Below, in pieces: positions 7,662-16,783 of a stretch of 64,000 nucleotides of DNA (position 1 is its first letter; every line of letters begins with the position of its first letter). The stretch spans positions 62,001 to 126,000 of the forward strand of contig NZ_JODY01000031.1 in assembly GCF_000718015.1 (NCBI RefSeq), in the 5' to 3' direction. The translations under genes and the position numbers were made by a program. Origin of the DNA: Streptomyces catenulae (GTDB taxonomy: Bacteria > Actinomycetota > Actinomycetes > Streptomycetales > Streptomycetaceae). The notes beneath the pieces were generated by a model that was not told the DNA's origin, made no database searches, and worked only from the letters and a program-made list of their open reading frames with translations.

Positions 7662-9671
7662 ATGACCGACCACGTCAGCCCAGGCCGCGCCGTGCGCCGC
7701 GCCGCCCTCCTCGCGGCGGGGGTGCTGGCGCTGCCGGTCCTGGCCGGGTGCGCGGACGACGACGGGGGCGGTGCCGCGGGCCTCGCCCAGGACATCGCGG
7801 CGGCGCCCCGCGGCCGGGTCGCCAACGGCGGCACCGTCCGCTGGGCGGTCGACACCCTGCCCGGCACCCTCAACGCCTTCCACACCGACGCCGACGCGGC
7901 CACCACCCAGGTCACCGGCGCCGTCCTGCCGTCCCTCTTCACCCCCGACCGCACCGGCACCCCGCAGCGCAACGCCGACTACCTCACCGCCGCCGAGGTC
8001 ACCAGGCGCGAACCCCGGCAGGTCGTCGTCTACAAGCTCAACCCCAAGGCCCGCTGGAGCGACGGCCGCCCGATCGGCGCCGCCGACTTCCTCGCCCAGT
8101 GGAAGGCGCTGCGCGGCACCGACCACGCGTACTGGACCGCCCGCAACACCGGCTACGACCGCATCGCCCAGGTCGAACAGGGCGCCGGGCCGCACGAGGT
8201 CAAGGTCACCTTCGCCCGGCCCTACGCGGACTGGCAGGCGCTGTTCACCCCGCTCTACCCGAAGTCCGTCATGGCCAGTGCCGACGACTTCAACGACGGC
8301 GCCCGCGACCGGCTCCCGGTGACCGCCGGACCGTTCACCGTCGGCGACCGCAACTCCGGCGGCGGCACCCTCACCCTGGAACGCGACCGCCACTGGTGGG
8401 GCGCGCCCGCCAAGCTCGACCGGCTGGAGCTGCGCGCCGTCCCGCGCGCCAAGCGGGCCGAGGCGCTCAGCTCCGGGGACGTCGATGTCGCCGCGGTCGA
8501 CGCGACGGTCGCGAAGAAGATCGACGAGGCGGGTGGCGGCGCCGCCCCCGCCGGGGTCCCCAAGAGCGTCCACGCGGGCAACGCGGGCGCCCAGGCGGAG
8601 GGCGGCGAGGACACCCCGCGCGGTGAGGTCGCCGCCGACGCCGTCCGCGCCCAGGCCGCCGCCCGCGGCTCCGAGGCGGCTGCCGCCGAGGCCCGCGCCG
8701 CGGCCGCGACGAAGACGCTGCGCGGCTACACCGTCCGCCGGGCCCTGCAACCCGCGTACACCCAGCTCGCGCTGAACGGCGGCAGCGGGCCGCTCGCCGA
8801 CAACCGGGTGCGGCGCGCGGTGGCCCGCGCCATCGACCGCCAGGCCCTCGCCGACACCGTCCTCAAACCGCTGCGGCTGCCCGCCACCACCCCCGGCAGC
8901 CATCTGCTGCTGGCCGGACAGGAGGGGTACGCCGACCACAGCGACGCCGTCGGCGGTACGGACACCGACGCCGCGAAGACGCTGCTCGCGGACGCCGGAT
9001 GGCGCTCGGGCCGCGGCGGGCGGCCGTCGTCGCAGCCCGCCCAGGGGGACGCGCAGGCCGGTCACGGCGGCGCCCCCGGTGACGCCGCCGCGGGCGGCAA
9101 GGAGAAGGCGGGCGAGCAGATCGCGGCGCGGGGGCCCGCGGTGAAGAAGGACGGCCGGCCGCTCACCCTGCGCTTCGTCGTCCCGGACGGCCCCGCCTCC
9201 GCGGAGCTGCGCACCGTCGGCCACCGGATCGCCACGATGCTCTCCCGGATCGGCATCGCCACCGCCGTCCAGAAGGTCGCCGAGGACCGGTACTTCCAGG
9301 ACCACATCGAGGCCGGCGACTACGACCTCGCGCTCTACTCCTGGCCCGGCTCCGCCTACCCGTCGACCGACGCCCGGCCGGTCTACGCCAAGCCGCAGCC
9401 CGCGCCGGACGGTTCGCTCAGCGTCGGGCAGAACTACACCCGCGTCGGCTCCGACCGCGTCGACCAGCTCTTCGATGAGGCGGTCTCCGACCTCGACCCG
9501 AAGGCCGCGCGGGAGGCGCTGAACAAGGCCGACGCCCGGATCTGGGCGGCGGCCGGGTCGATCCCGCTCTACCAGCGGCCCGAGTTGGTCGCCACGAAGA
9601 GGTCCCTCGTCAACATCGGCTCCTTCGGCTTCGCCGCCCCGCGCTTCCAGGACATCGGCTACGCGAAGTGA
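7662..9671 (+). CDS. ABC transporter substrate-binding lipoprotein, peptide family 5 (orphan)
   Basis: A 669-residue DppA/OppA-type binding protein. A lipoprotein signal peptide ends in LAGC with the lipidated Cys at position 30, so it sits on the outer face of the membrane. The SBP_bac_5 landmarks are VRWAVDTLPGTLNAFHTD, LNPKARWSDGRPIGAADFLAQW and a late NYTRVGSDRVDQLFDEA. Two low-complexity Ala/Gly/Glu-rich insertions (about residues 289-351 and 449-494) make it >100 residues longer than usual. No permease or ATPase is next to it, so it may feed one of the three transporters downstream or act as a sensor. The ATG at 7662 has GGAGG (7649-7653) 8 nt upstream. Confidence 0.85.
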   Translation: MTDHVSPGRAVRRAALLAAGVLALPVLAGCADDDGGGAAGLAQDIAAAPRGRVANGGTVRWAVDTLPGTLNAFHTDADAATTQVTGAVLPSLFTPDRTGTPQRNADYLTAAEVTRREPRQVVVYKLNPKARWSDGRPIGAADFLAQWKALRGTDHAYWTARNTGYDRIAQVEQGAGPHEVKVTFARPYADWQALFTPLYPKSVMASADDFNDGARDRLPVTAGPFTVGDRNSGGGTLTLERDRHWWGAPAKLDRLELRAVPRAKRAEALSSGDVDVAAVDATVAKKIDEAGGGAAPAGVPKSVHAGNAGAQAEGGEDTPRGEVAADAVRAQAAARGSEAAAAEARAAAATKTLRGYTVRRALQPAYTQLALNGGSGPLADNRVRRAVARAIDRQALADTVLKPLRLPATTPGSHLLLAGQEGYADHSDAVGGTDTDAAKTLLADAGWRSGRGGRPSSQPAQGDAQAGHGGAPGDAAAGGKEKAGEQIAARGPAVKKDGRPLTLRFVVPDGPASAELRTVGHRIATMLSRIGIATAVQKVAEDRYFQDHIEAGDYDLALYSWPGSAYPSTDARPVYAKPQPAPDGSLSVGQNYTRVGSDRVDQLFDEAVSDLDPKAAREALNKADARIWAAAGSIPLYQRPELVATKRSLVNIGSFGFAAPRFQDIGYAK

Positions 9672-9913
9672 GCCCCGGCCCGCCGCCGCGCCGCACCCGG
9701 CTGACGGCGCGGCGGCGGGCGGGCGAAATCCGGTCGGCGCGGGCCCGGACAATCGGTGAGAACGCCCAGGTCAGCCTTGGTGCGGACGGGCTGGGGCGGC
9801 CGAAGCCGCGACAGCCACGTACCATGGGGTGAGGCCGTGGCTTCTCATGCCCGGCAGGCGCGCGTGCCGGACCGTACGCGCCGCCCACCACGATTCCGGG
9901 AGAAGCGCCGCAA

Positions 9914-11818
9914 GTGCCCACGCGCCACGACATCCGTAACGTCGCCATCGTCGCCCACGTCGACCACGGCAAGACGACCATCGTCGACGCCATGCTCAAG
10001 CAGGCGGGGGCCTTCGCCGCTCACCAGCTCGACTCCGTCGACGACCGGGTCATGGACTCCAACGACCTGGAGCGCGAGAAGGGCATCACCATTCTCGCGA
10101 AGAACACCGCGGTCAAGTACCACCCCAAGGACGGTGGCGACCCGATCACGATCAACATCATCGACACCCCGGGCCACGCCGACTTCGGTGGCGAGGTCGA
10201 GCGTGGTCTGTCGATGGTCGACGCGGTCGTGCTGCTGGTCGACGCCTCCGAGGGCCCGCTGCCGCAGACCCGCTTCGTGCTCCGCAAGGCGCTCTCGCAG
10301 CGCCTGCCGGTGATCCTCTGCATCAACAAGACGGACCGCCCGGACTCGCGGATCGACGAGGTCGTCAACGAGACCTACGACCTCTTCCTCGACCTGGACG
10401 CCGACGAGGACCAGATCGAGTTCCCGATCGTCTACGCGTGCGGCCGTGACGGCATCGCCTCGCTGACCAAGCCGGAGGACGGCACCGTCCCGGCGGACTC
10501 CACCAACCTGGAGCCGTTCTTCTCCACGCTGCTCCAGCACGTCCCGGCGCCGGAGTACGACGAGACCGCCCCGCTCCAGGCCCACGTCACCAACCTCGAC
10601 GCGGACAACTTCCTCGGCCGTATCGCGCTGCTCCGTGTCGAGCAGGGCGAGCTGCGCAAGGGCCAGACCGTGGCCTGGATGAAGCGTGACGGTTCGATCT
10701 CCAACGTCCGCATCACCGAGCTGATGATGACCGAGGCGCTGACCCGCAAGCCCGCCGAGGTCGCCGGTCCCGGTGACATCTGCGCGGTCGCCGGTATCCC
10801 CGACATCATGATCGGCGAGACGCTGGCCGACCCGGAGAACCCGGTCGCGCTGCCGCTGATCACGGTCGACGAGCCCGCGATCTCGATGACCATCGGTACC
10901 AACACCTCGCCGCTGGTCGGCCGGGGCGGCACCGGCAAGGGCGCGGACGCCAAGGCCGCGGTCAAGGACCGCAAGGTCACCGCCCGCCAGGTCAAGGACC
11001 GCCTCGACCGCGAGCTGATCGGTAACGTCTCGCTCCGCGTCCTGGACACCGAGCGCCCCGACGCCTGGGAGGTGCAGGGCCGTGGTGAGCTGGCGCTGGC
11101 CATCCTGGTCGAGCAGATGCGCCGTGAGGGCTTCGAGATGACCATCGGCAAGCCGCAGGTGGTCACCAAGCAGGTCGACGGCAAGACCCACGAGCCGGTC
11201 GAGCGCATGACGGTCGACGTGCCCGAGGAGCACATGGGCGCGGTCACCCAGCTCATGGGCACCCGTAAGGGCCGGATGGACAACATGTCCAACCACGGCT
11301 CCGGTTGGGTCCGTATGGAGTTCGTCGTCCCCTCGCGTGGTCTGATCGGCTTCCGCACGGAGTTCCTGACCAACACCCGCGGTACCGGTATCGCCCACTC
11401 CATCCACGAGGGCCACGAGCCGTGGTTCGGCGAGCTGAAGACCCGTAACAACGGTTCGCTGGTCGCCGACCGCTCCGGTGCGGTCACCGCGTTCGCGATG
11501 ACCAACCTCCAGGAGCGCGGTGTGCTCTTCACCGAGCCGGGCACCGAGGTGTACGAGGGCATGATCGTCGGCGAGAACTCCCGCGCCGACGACATGGACG
11601 TCAACATCACCAAGGAGAAGAAGCTCACCAACATGCGCTCCTCCTCCGCGGACTCCTTCGAGGCGATCGTGCCGCCGCGGAAGCTCTCCCTGGAGCAGTC
11701 GCTGGAGTTCTGCCGCGACGACGAGTGCGTCGAGGTGACCCCGGAGGCGGTCCGTATCCGCAAGGTCGTCCTCGACCAGAAGGAGCGCGGCCGTACCGCG
11801 TCGCGCGCCAAGCGCTGA
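9914..11818 (+). CDS. typA: translational GTPase TypA/BipA
   Basis: A 634-residue ribosome-binding GTPase of the EF-G/LepA superfamily, involved in ribosome assembly and stress adaptation. The G1 loop is AHVDHGKTT, G2 lies in EREKGITI, G3 is DTPGHADFGGEV and G4 is NKTDRPD. The TypA-specific C-terminal domain follows (VPSRGLIGFRTEFLTNTRGTG and later). Length is normal. The GTG at 9914 has GGGAGAAG (9898-9905) 8 nt upstream. Codon usage is noticeably richer in GGT and CGT than in neighbouring genes, as in highly expressed translation genes. A strong terminator follows. Confidence 0.95.
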   Translation: MPTRHDIRNVAIVAHVDHGKTTIVDAMLKQAGAFAAHQLDSVDDRVMDSNDLEREKGITILAKNTAVKYHPKDGGDPITINIIDTPGHADFGGEVERGLSMVDAVVLLVDASEGPLPQTRFVLRKALSQRLPVILCINKTDRPDSRIDEVVNETYDLFLDLDADEDQIEFPIVYACGRDGIASLTKPEDGTVPADSTNLEPFFSTLLQHVPAPEYDETAPLQAHVTNLDADNFLGRIALLRVEQGELRKGQTVAWMKRDGSISNVRITELMMTEALTRKPAEVAGPGDICAVAGIPDIMIGETLADPENPVALPLITVDEPAISMTIGTNTSPLVGRGGTGKGADAKAAVKDRKVTARQVKDRLDRELIGNVSLRVLDTERPDAWEVQGRGELALAILVEQMRREGFEMTIGKPQVVTKQVDGKTHEPVERMTVDVPEEHMGAVTQLMGTRKGRMDNMSNHGSGWVRMEFVVPSRGLIGFRTEFLTNTRGTGIAHSIHEGHEPWFGELKTRNNGSLVADRSGAVTAFAMTNLQERGVLFTEPGTEVYEGMIVGENSRADDMDVNITKEKKLTNMRSSSADSFEAIVPPRKLSLEQSLEFCRDDECVEVTPEAVRIRKVVLDQKERGRTASRAKR

Positions 11819-11835
11819 CGCACCGCCGAACGAAC

Positions 11836-11873
11836 GAAGCGCCCCGCGGGACTCCGGTCCGGCGGGGCGCTTC
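11836..11873 (+). terminator. typA terminator
   Basis: A perfect 12-bp stem, GAAGCGCCCCGC (11836-11847) with GCGGGGCGCTTC (11862-11873), lies 17 nt after the typA stop. Its 14-nt loop contains a small nested GGAC/GTCC pair. Confidence 0.75.
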
Positions 11874-12279
11874 GCCGTGTACGGGGACGGCCGCCCGGCC
11901 TGGGGGCGTCGGGCTTTTACCGCGAGGAATTGATCTTGTCAATGGCGGCTTGGTCCCGACCATTCGGTGATGCGTCCGCTATTCGATCGCTTCCTCAGTG
12001 ACATTGCCCACCTCGTCCCTTTCCTGCACGTGTGGATAGTTTGCTTTGTCCGAATTTCGAACTCCCTAAGAAAGAGATGTGACCTAATCGAGACCGCTTA
12101 CGCGTGGTTTATGGCCGGAACGTGACTGAGACTGGGCGGTATTGAGCTCGGGTCAATGGGTCACGCGCCGTAAGAAGCGCCGACTCACGAGCATCGGGGG
12201 CTGGTTGTGGACTGTCAGGGGTGTCAGTCGCGCCGGCTCCTTTCCATATCGAGAGATGGACTCATGAGGAGGCAAGCCC
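11874..12279 (+). promoter_or_regulatory. 406-bp AT-richer control region of oligopeptide transporter cluster 1
   Basis: The stretch from about 11915 to 12250 is clearly poorer in GC than its surroundings and has no coding frame with Streptomyces codon bias. It should hold the promoter and operators for the first binding-protein gene. Visible elements include a TTCGAA palindrome near 12054 and many A/T-rich hexamers, but no -35/-10 pair I can defend. The ribosome site AGGAGG (12267-12272) lies 7 nt before the ATG. Confidence 0.5.
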
Positions 12280-13905
12280 ATGCGCGGTGCCAAGAGCGCC
12301 ACCTGGGTCGCAGGAGCGATAGTCGTGGCCCTGGGGGCCACTGCCTGTGGCGGCGGCAGCAGTGCGAGCGCCGAACCCGGCGTCGTCCGGGCCAACTGGG
12401 GTGACCCGCAGAACCCGCTGGAGCCCGCCAACACCAACGAGGTGCTCGGCGGCAAGGTCCTCGACATGATCTTCAGCAACCTGAAGAGCTACGACCCGAA
12501 GACCGGCGAGGCCAAGAACGACGTCGCGCAGTCCATCGACACCAAGGACCAGCAGACCTTCACCGTCAAGGTGAAGAAGGGCGAGAAGTTCTCCAACGGC
12601 GAGCCGGTGACGGCCCGTTCGTTCGTCGACGCCTGGAACTACGGCGCGCTGGCCACCAACGCCCAGAAGAACTCGTACTTCTTCGCCGACATCAAGGGCT
12701 ACGACAAGGTCGCGCCCGCCGAGGGCAAGCCGACCGCGAAGACCCTCTCGGGCCTCAAGGTCACAGACGACCACACCTTCACCGTCACGCTGAACGAGAA
12801 GATGTCGACCTGGCCGCTGCGCCTGGGCTACAAGGCGTTCGCGCCGCTGCCCAAGTCGTTCTTCAGCGACCACGACGGCTACCTCGCCAAGCCCGTCGGC
12901 AACGGTCCGTACGCCGTGGACTCGTACGACAAGGGCAAGCAGATGAAGCTCGTCCCCAACACGCACTACACCGGGGACGACAAGCCGCAGAACAAGGGCG
13001 TGCTGCTCAAGGTCTACACCGACTCCAACGCCGCCTACGCGGACCTGCAGTCCGGCAACCTCGACGTCGACGACGACGTGCCCGCCGAGCAGATCCGCAA
13101 CGCCAAGTCGGACCTGAAGGGCAACTACCTCTCGCAGCCCGCGGGCGTGAACCAGGTCGTCACCTTCCCGCTGTACAAGGACAGCTGGAACAAGCCGGGC
13201 ATGGAGAAGGTCCGCAAGGGCCTGTCCATGGCGATCGACCGCAAGGCGATCACCGAGAAGGTCTACAACGGCACCCGCACCCCGGCGACCGACCTGACCT
13301 CGCCCGTCCTCGGCGACGCCAACGGCTACAGCAAGGACGTCTGCGGCGACACCTGCACGTACAACCCCACCGAGGCGAAGAAGCTGATCAAGGAGGGCGG
13401 CGGCCTTCCCGGCGGGAAGATGACGATCAGCTACAACGCCGACAAGGACTCCCACAAGCAGTGGGTGGACGCCGTCTGCAACAGCATCAACACCGTGCTG
13501 GGCGACGACAAGGCGTGCGTCGGCAACCCCGTCGGCACCTTCGGTGACTTCCGTAACCAGATCACCAAGCAGGAGATGACCCAGCCGTTCCGCGCCGGCT
13601 GGCAGATGGACTACCCGCAGATCGAGAACTTCCTGACCCCGCTGTACGCGACCGGCGGCGCCTCCAACGACGCCAAGTTCAGCGACCCGAAGTTCGACGC
13701 GCTGCTCAAGCAGGCGGGCGCCGAACCGGACGTCAAGAAGGCCACCGACCTCTACAAGCAGGCCGAGAAGATCGTCCTCGACAAGGTCGTCAGCATCCCG
13801 CTCTGGTACCAGAACGGCACCGCCGGATGGTCCGAGCATGTCTCGGGCGTCCAGCTGAACGCCTTCAGCCTCCCGGTCTTCACCCAGATCAAGGTCAAGG
13901 GCTGA
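12280..13905 (+). CDS. oligopeptide ABC transporter, substrate-binding lipoprotein (cluster 1)
   Basis: A 541-residue SBP_bac_5 protein that captures peptides outside the membrane for the downstream permeases. The signal peptide ends in GATAC with the lipidated Cys at 23. Diagnostic segments are NWGDPQNPLEPANTNEV, KKGEKFSNGEPVTARSFVDA, the hinge region LPKSFFSDHDGYLAKPVGNG, and KGLSMAIDRKAITEK. The ATG at 12280 has AGGAGG 7 nt upstream. The paralogue starting at 18999 is nearly the same length and collinear throughout. A hairpin 23 bp after the stop probably limits transcription into the permease genes, giving excess binding protein. Lys codons here are AAG wherever I checked. Confidence 0.9.
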   Translation: MRGAKSATWVAGAIVVALGATACGGGSSASAEPGVVRANWGDPQNPLEPANTNEVLGGKVLDMIFSNLKSYDPKTGEAKNDVAQSIDTKDQQTFTVKVKKGEKFSNGEPVTARSFVDAWNYGALATNAQKNSYFFADIKGYDKVAPAEGKPTAKTLSGLKVTDDHTFTVTLNEKMSTWPLRLGYKAFAPLPKSFFSDHDGYLAKPVGNGPYAVDSYDKGKQMKLVPNTHYTGDDKPQNKGVLLKVYTDSNAAYADLQSGNLDVDDDVPAEQIRNAKSDLKGNYLSQPAGVNQVVTFPLYKDSWNKPGMEKVRKGLSMAIDRKAITEKVYNGTRTPATDLTSPVLGDANGYSKDVCGDTCTYNPTEAKKLIKEGGGLPGGKMTISYNADKDSHKQWVDAVCNSINTVLGDDKACVGNPVGTFGDFRNQITKQEMTQPFRAGWQMDYPQIENFLTPLYATGGASNDAKFSDPKFDALLKQAGAEPDVKKATDLYKQAEKIVLDKVVSIPLWYQNGTAGWSEHVSGVQLNAFSLPVFTQIKVKG

Positions 13906-13928
13906 CCGACGCGGCCCCCCTGTGAGAA

Positions 13929-13957
13929 GGCCGACGGGCGGTAACCGCCCGTCGGCC
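13929..13957 (+). terminator. attenuator hairpin between binding protein and permease (cluster 1)
   Basis: A perfect 13-bp stem, GGCCGACGGGCGG (13929-13941) with CCGCCCGTCGGCC (13945-13957), has a TAA loop and no U-tract. Its place between the lipoprotein and permease genes fits partial termination or protection of the upstream mRNA end. Confidence 0.65.
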
Positions 13958-14085
13958 CCTCGGGGTTGGCCCCGCGCGCGAGAACACACCCGCACACGGC
14001 GGCGAGAGCAGCCGGTCACGTCCGCGACCACCCGGTCCCGGACGCGGCCCGGCCGCCCCCGCGTCGGCGCTTTACTGGAGGACAC

Positions 14086-15009
14086 ATGGGGCGCTACGTC
14101 ATCCGACGCCTGCTCCAGATGGTGCCCGTCTTCATCGGCACCACTTTCTTGATCTTCGTCATGGTCTACGCACTCGGCGACCCCGTCGCCGCGATGTTCG
14201 GAGACCGGACGCCCGATCCGGCCACCGCCGCCCAGATCCGGGAATCCCTGCACCTCAACGACCCGCTCTGGAGCCAGTACCTCCAGTACATGGCCGGTAT
14301 CTTCCGCGGCGACTTCGGCACCGCCTTCAACGGCACGCCCGTCGCCGAACTGATGGGCTCGGCCTTCCCCAACACCATCAAGCTGACGCTGGTGGCCTTC
14401 GCCATCGAGGTCGTCGTCGGCGTCGGGCTCGGCATCGTCGCCGGGATGCGCCGCGGCCGTCTCGTCGACACCGGCGTGCTGGTCTTCACCCTGCTGGTGA
14501 TCTCCATCCCGACGTTCGTCACCGGCTATCTGCTCCAGTACTTCATCGGCGTCAAGCTCGCCTGGGCCGCCCCGGCGGTCTCGAACGATGTCGCCTTCGG
14601 CGAACTGCTGCTGCCCGGCATCGTGCTGGCCGGTGTCTCCCTCGCGTACGTCGCCCGGCTCACCCGGACCTCGATCGCCGAGAACATCCGCTCCGACTAC
14701 ATCCGCACCGCCACCGCCAAGGGCCTGCCCCGGCGGCGCGTCGTCGGTGTCCACCTGCTGCGGAACTCGCTGATCCCGGTGATCACCTTCCTCGGCACCG
14801 ACATCGGCGCCCTGATGGGCGGCGCGATCGTCACCGAGCGGATCTTCAACATCCAGGGCGTCGGCTACCAGCTCTACCAGGGCATCCTGCGGCAGAACGC
14901 GCCGACCGTCGTCGGCTTCGTGACCATCCTCGTGGTCGTCTTCCTCGCCGCCAACCTGATCGTCGACCTGCTCTACGCGGTCCTGGACCCGAGGATCCGT
15001 TATGCCTGA
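14086..15009 (+). CDS. peptide ABC transporter permease, DppB/OppB type (cluster 1)
   Basis: A 307-residue inner-membrane permease with about six transmembrane helices. The N-terminus MGRYVIRRLLQMVPVFIG and the motif VYALGDPVAAMFGDR are typical of DppB. The EAA loop that contacts the ATPase lies near residues 190-215 (TSIAENIRSDYIRTATAKGL), followed by RNSLIPVITFLGTDIGALMG. I chose the ATG at 14086, with GGAGG 4 nt upstream. An in-frame ATG at 13966 would add 40 Pro/Arg-rich residues absent from the paralogue. Its stop overlaps the next gene by 8 bp, so translation is coupled. Confidence 0.9.
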   Translation: MGRYVIRRLLQMVPVFIGTTFLIFVMVYALGDPVAAMFGDRTPDPATAAQIRESLHLNDPLWSQYLQYMAGIFRGDFGTAFNGTPVAELMGSAFPNTIKLTLVAFAIEVVVGVGLGIVAGMRRGRLVDTGVLVFTLLVISIPTFVTGYLLQYFIGVKLAWAAPAVSNDVAFGELLLPGIVLAGVSLAYVARLTRTSIAENIRSDYIRTATAKGLPRRRVVGVHLLRNSLIPVITFLGTDIGALMGGAIVTERIFNIQGVGYQLYQGILRQNAPTVVGFVTILVVVFLAANLIVDLLYAVLDPRIRYA

Positions 15010-16783
15010 GATCACCGAACAGGCCCCCGCGACCGAGGCGGCGGCCGCGCCGCGCAGCCTGTGGGGCGACGCCTGGCGCGACCTGCGCCGCAACCCGATC
15101 TTCTACATCTCCGCCGTCCTCATCCTCTTCCTGGTCCTCATCTCGATCTGGCCGAGCCTGCTGACCGGCACCAGCCCCTACGCCTGCGACCTCGGCCGCT
15201 CCCAGCAGGGCCCGGCGCCCGGCCACCCCTTCGGCTTCACCACCCAGGGCTGCGACGTGTACGCCCGCACGGTGTACGGGGCCCGCGCCTCCGTCGTCGT
15301 CGGCATCTGCACCACCCTGCTCGCCGCCCTCCTCGGCTGTGTCTTCGGCGGGCTCGCCGGATTCTTCGGCGGCTGGTGGGACGCGGTGCTCTCGCGGATC
15401 GGCGACATCTTCTTCGGCATCCCGGTGCTGCTCGGCGGCATCGTCTTCCTCTCCGTCATCAAGGGCGGCTCGATCTTCACCGTCGTGCTGCTGATGTCGG
15501 TCCTGGGCTGGCCGCAGATCGCCCGTATCGCCCGCTCCGCGGTCATCTCCGCCAAGCAGCAGGACTATGTGCAGGCGGCCCGCGCCCTCGGCGCGAGCAC
15601 CCCGCGGATGCTGCTGCGGCACATCGCGCCCAACGCGCTCGCGCCTGTCATCGTCGTGGCGACCATCGCGCTCGGTACGTACATCTCGCTGGAGGCGACG
15701 CTCTCGTTCCTCGGCGTCGGCCTCAAGCCGCCGACGGTCTCCTGGGGCATCGACATCTCGTCCGCCGCCACCCAGATCCGTAACGCGCCGCACATGCTGC
15801 TGTGGCCGGCGGGGGCGCTGAGCATCACGGTGCTGGCGTTCATCATGCTCGGCGACGCGGTCCGCGACGCCCTCAACGGCGTCAACTACAGCGTGTCGGC
15901 GGGCGAGACGCTGGCCGTGCTCGGCGAGTCCGGGTCCGGCAAGTCCGTCACCGCCCAGGCGATCATGGGCATCCTCGACATGCCCCCGGCGAAGATCCCG
16001 CGCGGTGAGATCCGCTTCCGGGGCGAGGACATGCTCACCATGTCCGCCGATGCCCGCCGCCGACTGCGCGGCGCCAAGATCGCCATGATCTTCCAGGACG
16101 CGCTCTCCTCGCTGAACCCGGTGCTGACCGTCGGCTACCAGCTCGGCGAGATGTTCCGCGTCCACCAGGGGCTGTCCAAGAAGGCGGCGCTGGCCAAGGC
16201 GGTCGAGCTGATGGACCGGGTCAAGATCCCGGCGGCGAGGAGCCGGGCGGGGGACTTCCCGCACCAGTTCTCCGGCGGGATGCGCCAGCGCATCATGATC
16301 GCGATGGCGCTGGCCCTGGAGCCCGACCTGATCATCGCCGACGAGCCGACGACGGCTCTCGATGTCACCGTCCAGGCCCAGGTCATGGACCTCCTCGCGG
16401 AGTTGCAGGCCGAGTACCACATGGGCCTCATCCTCATCACCCACGACCTCGGCGTCGTCGCCGATGTCGCCGACAAGATCGCGGTGATGTACGCGGGCCG
16501 GATCGTGGAGACCGCGCCCGTCCACGAGCTGTACAAGAACCCGGCGCACCCGTACACCCGCGGGCTGCTGGACTCCATCCCGCGCCTGGACCAGAAGGGC
16601 CAGGAGCTGTACGCGATCAAGGGGTTGCCGCCCAACCTCCTGAACATCCCGCAGGGCTGCGCCTTCCACCCGCGCTGCCCCAAGGCACAGGACCTCTGCC
16701 GTACCGACACCCCGGCGCTGCACACCCTCGGCGAAGGCCGCCGCAGCGCCTGCCACTTCTGGAAGGAGACGGTCAATGGCTGA
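15002..16783 (+). CDS. in-frame fusion of DppC-type permease and DppD-type ATPase (cluster 1)
   Basis: A 593-residue open frame. Residues 1-291 are a DppC permease (N-terminal [14 protein letters not shown] loop near 175-200, ending GDAVRDAL). Residues 292 on are a DppD ATPase that starts abruptly at [15 protein letters not shown]. The ATPase has Walker A GESGSGKS, signature FSGGMRQR, Walker B LIIADEPT, the switch His in LITHDLG and the oligopeptide C-terminal zone with RCPKAQDLC. The permease stop and about the first 25-35 ATPase residues, including the first strand and the A-loop, are missing. Such a fusion is not normal for this family. It is either an assembly or sequence error or a real deletion. 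The break lies at 15874/15875. Confidence 0.75.
   Translation: MPEITEQAPATEAAAAPRSLWGDAWRDLRRNPIFYISAVLILFLVLISIWPSLLTGTSPYACDLGRSQQGPAPGHPFGFTTQGCDVYARTVYGARASVVVGICTTLLAALLGCVFGGLAGFFGGWWDAVLSRIGDIFFGIPVLLGGIVFLSVIKGGSIFTVVLLMSVLGWPQIARIARSAVISAKQQDYVQAARALGASTPRMLLRHIAPNALAPVIVVATIALGTYISLEATLSFLGVGLKPPTVSWGIDISSAATQIRNAPHMLLWPAGALSITVLAFIMLGDAVRDALNGVNYSVSAGETLAVLGESGSGKSVTAQAIMGILDMPPAKIPRGEIRFRGEDMLTMSADARRRLRGAKIAMIFQDALSSLNPVLTVGYQLGEMFRVHQGLSKKAALAKAVELMDRVKIPAARSRAGDFPHQFSGGMRQRIMIAMALALEPDLIIADEPTTALDVTVQAQVMDLLAELQAEYHMGLILITHDLGVVADVADKIAVMYAGRIVETAPVHELYKNPAHPYTRGLLDSIPRLDQKGQELYAIKGLPPNLLNIPQGCAFHPRCPKAQDLCRTDTPALHTLGEGRRSACHFWKETVNG
15776..15874. repeat. 99-bp segment identical to 22421-22519, ends at the dppC-dppD break (copy 1)
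   Basis: By direct reading, these 99 bases match 22421-22519 without a difference, whereas the DNA just upstream differs at many sites. The segment encodes the last transmembrane part of DppC. It ends exactly where the expected dppC end and dppD start are missing. Confidence 0.9.

Noticed and set aside
4400..8626. 1408-residue plus-strand frame across the phosphatase gene and beyond
   Set aside because: It is a shifted reading of two real genes (4284-6932 and 7662-9671), dominated by Arg/Pro/Ala with no recognisable motif.
6708..9752. 1014-residue minus-strand frame
   Set aside because: Antisense shadow of the orphan lipoprotein and the phosphatase end. The small coiled-coil gene at 6983-7276 is in another frame with an SD.
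12262..15093. 943-residue minus-strand frame opposite transporter cluster 1
   Set aside because: Antisense to a lipoprotein and permease with complete motifs. Val/Gly/Asp/Glu-rich composition typical of a GC shadow.
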